Source: Mesotaenium endlicherianum
Lineage: Eukaryota > Streptophyta > Zygnematophyceae > Zygnematales > Mesotaeniaceae
Reading direction: 5' to 3'
Length of the DNA stretch: 64,000 nucleotides
Assembly (NCBI GenBank): GCA_009602735.1
Contig: WELA01013098.1
Span: 39,097 to 103,096, forward strand
The translations under genes were made by a program, and so were the position numbers. Of this stretch, positions 56,978 through 64,000 are shown in pieces (position 1 is the first letter of the stretch; each line of letters begins with the position of its first letter). The notes beneath the pieces are model-generated. The model saw only the letters and a program-made list of their open reading frames with translations. It made no database searches and was not told where the DNA came from.

Positions 56978-57698
56978 TGTAATGAATCAGCATTTTGGTT
57001 GACATAATATTCATTTAAATAATATAGTTAAATAAGTTCAGCCTGCTGAACTCTAGTTAACAATCAGTCTGCTGGACTTTATACTTAATATCAGTTTAAT
57101 GACTCAGGCCGGAAGTAGCAGGCTGAGGTCACCTTAAGTCAGCTTGCTGACACATTCTTTGACAGCCAGCTGACTTCCGTACTCGGTAGCAGCGAACTGC
57201 CTCGATATGCATCTAAGTGTGGTATGCTAGATGAATGGCCAGATGACATCCCTATGATGGATGGCGATTCGGGATGATGGGAGATGGCGGTGGATTTGGT
57301 TAACCGAGGTCCTACCAACGTGGTTAACTCCCGGGTAGGCGGTGCCATCGCACTGACCGTTGAACAGTAAACTCATTCCATGTACATATGCTAGGCATTG
57401 CTCTCGAGTTCGGCATTTGGAAACGAGGCCAACTCTCTTGTACAGCTTACTGAGAGAGATCTGAATCCAAGGCGAGAAGCCATTGATACGCACTGTCTTC
57501 TAACCTTACTTAAGTATGAGTTTACTGATTTGCATTATTGATGCTAGTTTACTCGCATTTGACTGACGAGTATTATTCCCTGCTAGTGTATTGTCCTTTG
57601 CCGTTCAACCTGTTAACGGAAATACCATAAAAATTACTTGTTGATATAAAGATCTTTATTAATTGTTAATCGCCTATTTGGTAAGTCAATTCATTTCA
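56978..57698 (+). repeat. 5' LTR of element E (Gy-A LTR)
   Basis: 721 bp from TGTAATGAATCAG to TTCATTTCA, with near-perfect inverted ends (TGTAATGAA/TTCATTTCA). It aligns with 17735-18454 over its length. The primer-binding site follows after one base. Confidence 0.9.
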
Positions 57699-57699
57699 G

Positions 57700-57711
57700 T
57701 GGTATCGGAGC
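57700..57711 (+). other. Primer-binding site of element E
   Basis: TGGTATCGGAGC one base after the LTR, identical to the sites of elements B and D, indicating tRNA-Met-type priming. It confirms that TTCATTTCA is the true LTR end in Gy-A. Confidence 0.88.
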
Positions 57712-57732
57712 AGTTATCACAATCTTCTTTGT

Positions 57733-59210
57733 ATGGTAAGGACAAGGTCCCAAACTAGCAACTCCCGAGACATGGAGAACCAGGATAACGAGAATGTCAA
57801 AAACCAGGCGGAAAGCCATGTAGCGAGAAGCCGTACTTGTTCTGAAGCAGTAGCAGATACTGCAGCTAGGGAGGCTGCAGATGAGGCAGCTGCTATTGGC
57901 GCAGTCGCAGCACAGCAAGCTGAGGAGGAGAGAGCCAGGCTAGAAGCTGAACAATTAGCAAAGGCCGCTGGAGATACAGTAAGGAGGGAAAGACAGCCAG
58001 CTGACGAGCGCACTGTCAAGGAACTTATGGCATCAAGGGCCAATGTTCTGAACCCACCTCCTGCTGTACAACTCAATGTACCCCTAGGTCAAATACGTGA
58101 CCGGCTGAATGCGGCAGGAATTGCTGCTGCAGGAGCAAGAGGGATTGTTGAGGACACTACTCAGCGAGTAGATGCCAATGCTGCTGCTGCATTTGCTAAT
58201 CTACCACCCCAAAATGTAGACTTGGGAGCATTGTTCGTTCAGATGCAGTCGCAAATGGCGACCATGTATCAGTCCCAGCAGGAGGACAAAAGAATCATAA
58301 TGTCCCTACTCCGGGACAGAGACCAACTGGGGTCTCACACCACTAGTGGTGGTGGCCGAGGGCCTAGTAAGCCCAAGCCGAAACCTCCCCAGGACTATGA
58401 TCCTGAGGGAAACAGAAAATATTACCTGATCAAGTTTCTCGCGGATGTTGAGCAGTGGCTGGAGAACTACCCAGAACTGCAAGATTACGAGAAGGTCAGG
58501 CACACCGGTGCGCTACTGAAAGGCAGTGCCGCAGACTGGTGGCTTTACTGGAAGGAAGAGCGTAAGGCTCGGCAACTCGGTGACCCTACGTGGGTAGAGT
58601 TTGTCGAGAAGTTGCATGAGAAGTTTGATGTCATCAACCAGCAGGAGAAAGCTATCTATGCGATGATCTCCCTGACACTGAAGCAGACCACTTCAGTTGC
58701 TGAGTTTGCTCAAAAGTTCCAGGAGAACATGATGAAGCAGCAAGATTTGCCAGAACGATATAGGATAGCATACTTCAGGTATGGCTTGAAATCCGAGGTC
58801 TCTGGTCATTTTGCTGAGAAAAAGTATGAGAAAATGGCTGACTTGATCGAGGATGCTGATGCCTGGGATCAGCAGCAGTTCAATCACAAGCGCTAGAGTA
58901 ACGCTTTGGTGTCTAAGGTTGTCAAAAAGCCCCACAGTTCCTACAATGCAATTGAAGGAGACCAGGCTGAGGATGATCAGGGTGATGGATATGAGTATGA
59001 GTATAATGCCATACAATCTAGAGGTAGAGGTGGTTTCTCTCGAAGCGGCTATGGAAGAGGTGGTGGTAGAACTAAGCCGAGACCAGCCTCAGCAAAATCC
59101 ACTTGCTACCATTGCCAGCAGTTGGGCCACTACAGAGAACAATGTCTAGTCAAGCACCTCCCAAAAGTCGAAAGGAAAGACCAGCCTTTAAAAGACAGCA
59201 ACAGTCAATA
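57733..59210 (+). mobile_element. gag: gag region of element E
   Basis: Begins MVRTRSQTSN about 20 bases after the primer site. Order: an Ala/Glu/Arg-rich coiled-coil segment (AAQQAEEERARLEAEQLA); a Gln/Met-rich linker; a Gly/Pro/Lys hinge (GRGPSKPKPKPPQDYDP); a capsid-type domain (VEQWLENYPELQDYEKVR, ADWWLYWKEERKARQLG, TSVAEFAQKFQENMM); an RGG-type Gly/Arg patch; and a CCHC knuckle. It corresponds to the gag pieces of A (0.14-0.5 kb) and F (18.5-19.7 kb). Fossil. Confidence 0.85.
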
Positions 59211-62200
59211 ATCCAGTCTACTGACTGTGAGGATGCTAGAGATAGTTAGTCGTCACTAGCTGCCCTCGTAGCAGGTATTATGGGTCCTGCTGAACTGGAT
59301 TCACTATGCATGCCTGACAACCAGATAAAGGAGACCATCAGCAATATGGACGTCCAGAGAGTGCACACTCTGGATGCTCTTGTTCCACCTGATGTCCAAC
59401 ATTTCTTTGCTACGTCAGGAGAACAATGCGAAAGTCAGGAAAAGACAGTCCCCCCTATCCTACTGCATTGCATGATTGCAGGTAGGAAGGTGAGGGCATT
59501 TGTTGACGGAGGGGCGTCACATACTTTTATCCACAAGGACTTAGTTAAGCGGCTAAGGCTGCCTACTGTCACCCAAGGGAATAGAAAAATATTCCTTGGA
59601 GATGCCTCAAGTATCCCGGGAGGAGTTATAACCAAGCCTATTGAGGTCCAGTTAGGTTCTGGCATTGCAGTTCTAACTGAAACGCTTACATTTGAGGTAC
59701 TCAACACTGGCTTTTATGATCTCGTGCTAGGCAGGTCCTGGCTTAATAGACATCAAGCTGAAGTGTGTTGGAGCAGAGGTAGAGTTAAAGTGAGAGGAGC
59801 CAGCGATGGGCAGACCAACTTGGCACCCACCAGTGCCCTTCCTCTTGTCCTGTGTGGAGGGCAAGTGAAGGAAAAGAAGAGGCTTCCAGAAGGATGCAAG
59901 TTGCTGAATGCAATGGAGTTCGTCAAAAGCTGGAACCAGAAGGAAGACAGAATGTTCTATCTGCTGCTAAGAGAGGTACCTCCTCAACCTGAAGAAGTGG
60001 TCGAGAAAAAGGTAAGCCCTCCGGAGCACCCTACTGCTGCAAAAATTGTTGCTCAGTACACTGATGTGTTTAATATGCCTCCAGGACTACCCCCTAAGAG
60101 GGAAGTAGATCATAGGATTGATCTATTACCTGGGAGTCAGCCACCTTGGCAACGCACGTATGGCTTGTCTTATGTGGAGAGCGAGGAGCTGAAAACACAG
60201 ATTGCAGAGCTTGAGGAAAATGGTTACATTTCTCCCAGTAAATCACCTTACGGCGCACCCATCCTATTTGTTAAGAAAAAGGATGGCAGTATGCGGATGT
60301 GTGTGGATTACAGAGCCCTGAGCCCTGAACATAATTGCAGTAAAGAACAAGTATGCTTTACCCAGGATCGAGGACTTGCTTGATACCCTGTCTGGTGCTA
60401 AGGTGTTCAGTAAGATAGATCTCAAGAGTGGTTATCATCAAATCAGAATTGCTGAGGGGGATGAACACAAGACTGCTTTCCGCACACGTTATGGACACTA
60501 TGAGTTCAACGTGATGCCATTTGGACTGACTAATGCTCCTGCTACCTTTATGGGTGCTATGAATGACATTTTCAGACCTTATTTGGATAAGTTTGTGCAA
60601 GTTTTCCTGGATGATATTTTAATTTTCTCTAAAGATGAAGCTCAGCACACTGAACACTTAAAGAAAGTGCTGGACACTCTGCGGAAAAATCACTTGTATG
60701 CTAAAATGAGCAAGTGTGATTTCTTTAAGGAAAGTATTGAATTCTTAGGCCACGTTGTCAGTAAAGAGGGCATCAGTGTGGATCCTAAGAAAGTCCAGAC
60801 CATAAGGGACTGGCCAGTACCACAGTCTGTCTCTGAAGTTAGATCCTTCCTCGGGTTGGCTAACTACTATAGGAGATTTATTGAGAATTATTCCACAAAG
60901 GCCAGTAAACTGACTGACCTTACTAAGAAAGACATCGGGTATGTGTGGGGGGAAGAGCAGCAGGCTGCCTTCCAGACCCTTAAAGATGCCCTTTGTTCTG
61001 CCCCAGTGCTAGCCGTGTATGACCCCAGCAAACCGGTGCAGGTGGTTACTGATGCCTCTGATTTTGCCATGGGTGCTATTTTGTTGCAGCCTGCTGACAA
61101 AACCACAAAGGATGGTAAGGTACGGCAGGAGTGGCATCCTGTGTTGTATGAGTCTATGAAATTTAATCCAGCGGAGATTAATTACTCAGTGCATGATAAA
61201 GAGCTGCTAGCTATCATTCATGTACTCAAACAGTGGAGAGCATACTTACATGGTAAAGCTTTTAAGGTGATTACAGATCATCTAGCTCTGACTCACTTTC
61301 AGAAGAAGTCCAAGCTGTTGAGGAGGGAGAACCGCTGGAGCCAGATGCTGGAGCAGTTCCAAGTCCAGATCGACTACAAACCAGGGAAGTTGAATCTTGC
61401 TGATGCACTCTCTAGAAGACCTGACTTCCAAGACAGGAGCTTTAGTCAGTATGCTGTAGATAAAGTCCTGTGTGCACTCACTTCACTAAAGGTGAAAAAG
61501 TCCTTCCTAGAACAACTTAGGAAAGCCTACCTTTCTGACCCAACATTTGAGCCCAGCCCCACTACTGGTATGTGTCGTGCTACTGCACTCGGGTATAAGC
61601 TTAAGGGAGGGGTCTGGGTGACTGAAACCACTTCAGGCAGGCTGAAGCTGGTCATTCCTAATAATTTGGAAATAAGGTCTCTCTTACTGAGTCAAGCTCA
61701 TGACAGTCTCCTGGGTGGACATTTGGGGCAGGCCAAAACTGTTGGCAAACTGGCAAAACATTATCATTGGGAGGGGTTACCCCGGGAGGTCTTGAAATAT
61801 GTCAAGTCCTGTGACCAGTGTCAGAGAAATAAGTCTCGGCACACACCACCCGGAGGTCTCTTGCAACCACTGCCCATCCCAGCTGGACGTTGGGAAACTA
61901 TATCCATGGACTGGGTGGTCTCACTACCAAGAACTGCCAACGGGCATGATTCAATACTGGTAGTCGTGGATAAACTGACAAAAATGGTCATTTTTATCCC
62001 CACAACTGTCAAAGTGACTGCACTCGAAACAGCGAGACAGTTTTACAACCATGTAGTATGCCAACATGCGCTACCTTCTAATATCATCTCAGACAGAGAC
62101 TCAAAATTCACCTCTAAGTTCTGGAGAGCTTTAATGGGGTTAATGGGAGTCAAACAGCTGCTCAGCACAGCAAACCACCCTCAGACTGATGGGCAGACTG

Positions 62201-63334
62201 AAAGAACTAACCGAGTTCTGCAAGAGGTGCTGAGAGCATATATTAACCAAAAACAAGATAATTGGGATGACCTGTTGCCTCAAATTCAGTTTGCGGCCAA
62301 CAGTGCAGTGCACGCGTCAACNAGTGCACGCGTCAACAGGCAAGACTCCTTCTGAACTCAGCCTGGGTAGAGCCCCTAAGTCTCCTTTAGATGTACTGGG
62401 GGAGTCTTTAGCTGACCCGGAAGGGATTGACAACGCGGTCTCCCTCCAGTTAACTCAGGCGTTTGCTGACACCCTGTCAGAAGTCCAACAAAACCTGCAC
62501 AAAGCCCAAGAAAACCAACAAAAATACTCTAATCAACACCGTCGGGAGCTCACATTTTCTAAGGGCGATTTGGTCAAACTGCATTCTCAGCATCTGTACC
62601 TCCCTGGTGTGGTCAAGAAAAAGCTTGGCCCTGTCTGGGTCGGTCCATATTCGGTGGTACGCCGTGTCGGTCAGAATGCTTACAAACTGAACATGTCAGC
62701 TGACTACAAGGGGCACCCGGTCTTTAATGTCTCCTTCGTGGAACCATACATCAAAGGTGATACATTGTTCACAGGTCGGTTACCTGTGCAACCGGGACCG
62801 GTCCCCGCTGTCCGGGACGGCGATCCTGAGGAATATGAGGTCGATGAGATTTTAGACGCTCGCTCGGTCCGTCGATCGTCTATATATGTCATGAAGTACC
62901 TCATCCGATGGAAGGGTTACGATGCCTCTGGGAACACTTGGGAATTTAAAGATCAGCTGACCAATGTCAAAGGGGCGTTGAAACGGTTCCACCTTCGGGT
63001 AACTGGGGCACCTCCCTAACAGTCATTTCAGTTGACCCGGGAAGGTGACAGGAGGTCCTGTCTCCATATAAGTTGGAGGGGGATGTGACAGTTAGTGACA
63101 GTTCTGGAAGGAAGCCCACCTTTAAAATTAAGTTGGAGGGAGTGGTATTCTCCAATCACCATATTACACACTCAACCTGCGCTCACACTCACTTGCCATC
63201 TAACTCCATTTTCCCTTATATTCACTCACACCAGGTATTCCACACTAGGAACTCTTCGGATCGCGTTCCTCTTCATCAAGGGCACACAGTAGCGGCAAAA
63301 GGGCATGACTTCACTAACTTCATTAGGTTTATGA

Positions 63335-64000
63335 TTGAGCAGGATGACTCAAAAGTCGGAACTCAAGAGGAAGAGAAGGGCGGAAGAGGCACACGCAGAA
63401 TACTTGCAATTTCGTGGAGACATCGAATCATCTTCCATCACCGCTCGGGAATCACAACAACTCCAACAACAGCGGGAGGCACAAAAGAAGAAGGAGGAGG
63501 AGGAACAGGCGAGACTGAGGCAGGAAGAAATGGATAGAAAAGCTGCAGAGGAGGCCAAGAAAGCAGAGGAGAAGAGGCAAGCTGAGGAGAAGCGGAAGCA
63601 GCAGGCTGAAGAAGAAGAACAGAGGAGANCGAACGGAGGAAAATCAGCAGCTACCGCTACACAGTGCTGGGCAAGGGCTTTGATCTACTGGAGGAGGCCA
63701 TCAAGTATGCCCAGAGAAGTCGCAGTGAGTCGCAGAATGAAATCCTCCAAAAGGAAGGGGAGACATCCAAAAACTTTGACAAGTATATAGAGGTCAGCAC
63801 AGGGCTCCTCCTCTACCACGATTACGCATGGATGGTAGGATATACAATCGGAGAGGCCAAAGCAATGGCCCAGGTGAACGAAGCAGGAGCTGTCTCAATT
63901 CCTGGTATCTGGGGGGCAGATAGGATCATCAGGATAATCCCCATGGATGCGGACAGCTCCAAGGACTCAACACCCCATAACAGGTTCAAGGCCATGTACA
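63335..64000 (+). other. Third coding region of element E, incomplete at window edge
   Basis: Begins MSRMTQKSELKRKRRAEEAH, about 315 bp after pol ends. It is nearly identical in its N-terminal coiled-coil part to 16189 onward in element A, and continues into the same unknown domain (NFDKYIEVSTGLLLYHDYA). A purine-rich tract (GGAGGGGGATG, ~63.075 kb) sits between pol and this region in both copies. The conserved position shows it is part of the Gy-A layout. Function unknown. Fossil copy with breaks and one N. Confidence 0.6.

Larger units (their letters stand above)
56978..64000 (+). mobile_element. Element E: large Gy-A Ty3/gypsy chromovirus, runs off the right edge
   Basis: A 721-bp 5' LTR, primer site, gag (~57.73-59.21 kb), protease (~59.5 kb, VDGGASHTF), RT (~60.2-60.9 kb, [10 protein letters not shown]), RNase H (~61.05-61.4 kb), integrase (~61.7-62.3 kb, [30 protein letters not shown]), a chromodomain (~62.88-62.95 kb, YLIRWKGYDASGNTW), then a third coding region from ~63.33 kb to the window edge. 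Gag has an Ala/Glu-rich coiled-coil N-terminus, a capsid domain and a knuckle (CYHCQQLGHYREQC). It is the best-preserved Gy-A copy here, with a few breaks. Isolated Ns show some local sequence is uncertain assembly. The 3' LTR is outside the window. Confidence 0.9.

Noticed and set aside
1-64000. CRISPR arrays, tRNA or rRNA genes, bacterial-type operons
   Set aside because: None found. Genes are intron-split and eukaryotic; the primer-binding sites resemble tRNA-Met ends but are only 12-base matches.

Overview
The window looks like a nuclear scaffold from a green-plant-lineage (streptophyte) genome, most likely a repeat-rich streptophyte alga. The species cannot be fixed from the sequence. 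Reasons: spliced genes with GT-AG introns; plant-type families (a TOM1/THH1-type seven-pass membrane protein and a nodulin-like MFS transporter); and dense chromodomain-bearing Ty3/gypsy elements primed by a tRNA-Met-type site (TGGTATCGGAGC). A 556-base run of N (47767-48322) and a few isolated Ns mark assembly gaps.

Layout. 1-34.3 kb is a nested pile of retroelements. I use working names. Gy-A (elements A, E, F, G and related LTRs) has ~720-bp LTRs and an unusual third coding region between pol and the 3' LTR. Gy-B (B, H and an edge copy at 1-136) has 744-bp LTRs. Gy-C (C, D) has 503-bp LTRs. There is also a Ty1/copia element (J), another gypsy RT fragment, a gag-like fragment and a hAT transposase remnant. 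Insertion order can be read from target-site duplications: B and C lie inside A, A lies inside or against an opposite-strand Gy-A copy (F), and a solo LTR (K) lies inside J. B looks nearly whole and young (LTRs about 3% apart by eye); H is much older.

34.3-54 kb is a host-gene island with four genes. eIF3m (34876-38286, +, nine exons, 421 aa) is a translation initiation factor 3 subunit. A TOM1/THH1-like membrane protein (39923 to about 42735, -) is convergent with it and carries an unusual acidic plus poly-arginine loop. A nodulin-like MFS transporter (44375-48831, +, 13 exons, 557 aa) is divergent from the TOM1-like gene. A GOS1-type Golgi Qb-SNARE (51346-53853, +, six exons, 233 aa) completes the island. 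The models of eIF3m, the transporter and GOS1 are complete and keep frame across every junction; the TOM1-like model lacks its first exon(s). They are housekeeping or membrane-traffic genes and show no sign of forming a pathway together.

54.7-64 kb returns to repeats: an LTR-like repeat (R5) also present at 32.4-33.5 kb on the other strand, a reversed Gy-A LTR piece, and a large Gy-A element (E) that runs off the right edge. I found no rRNA, tRNA or CRISPR features.
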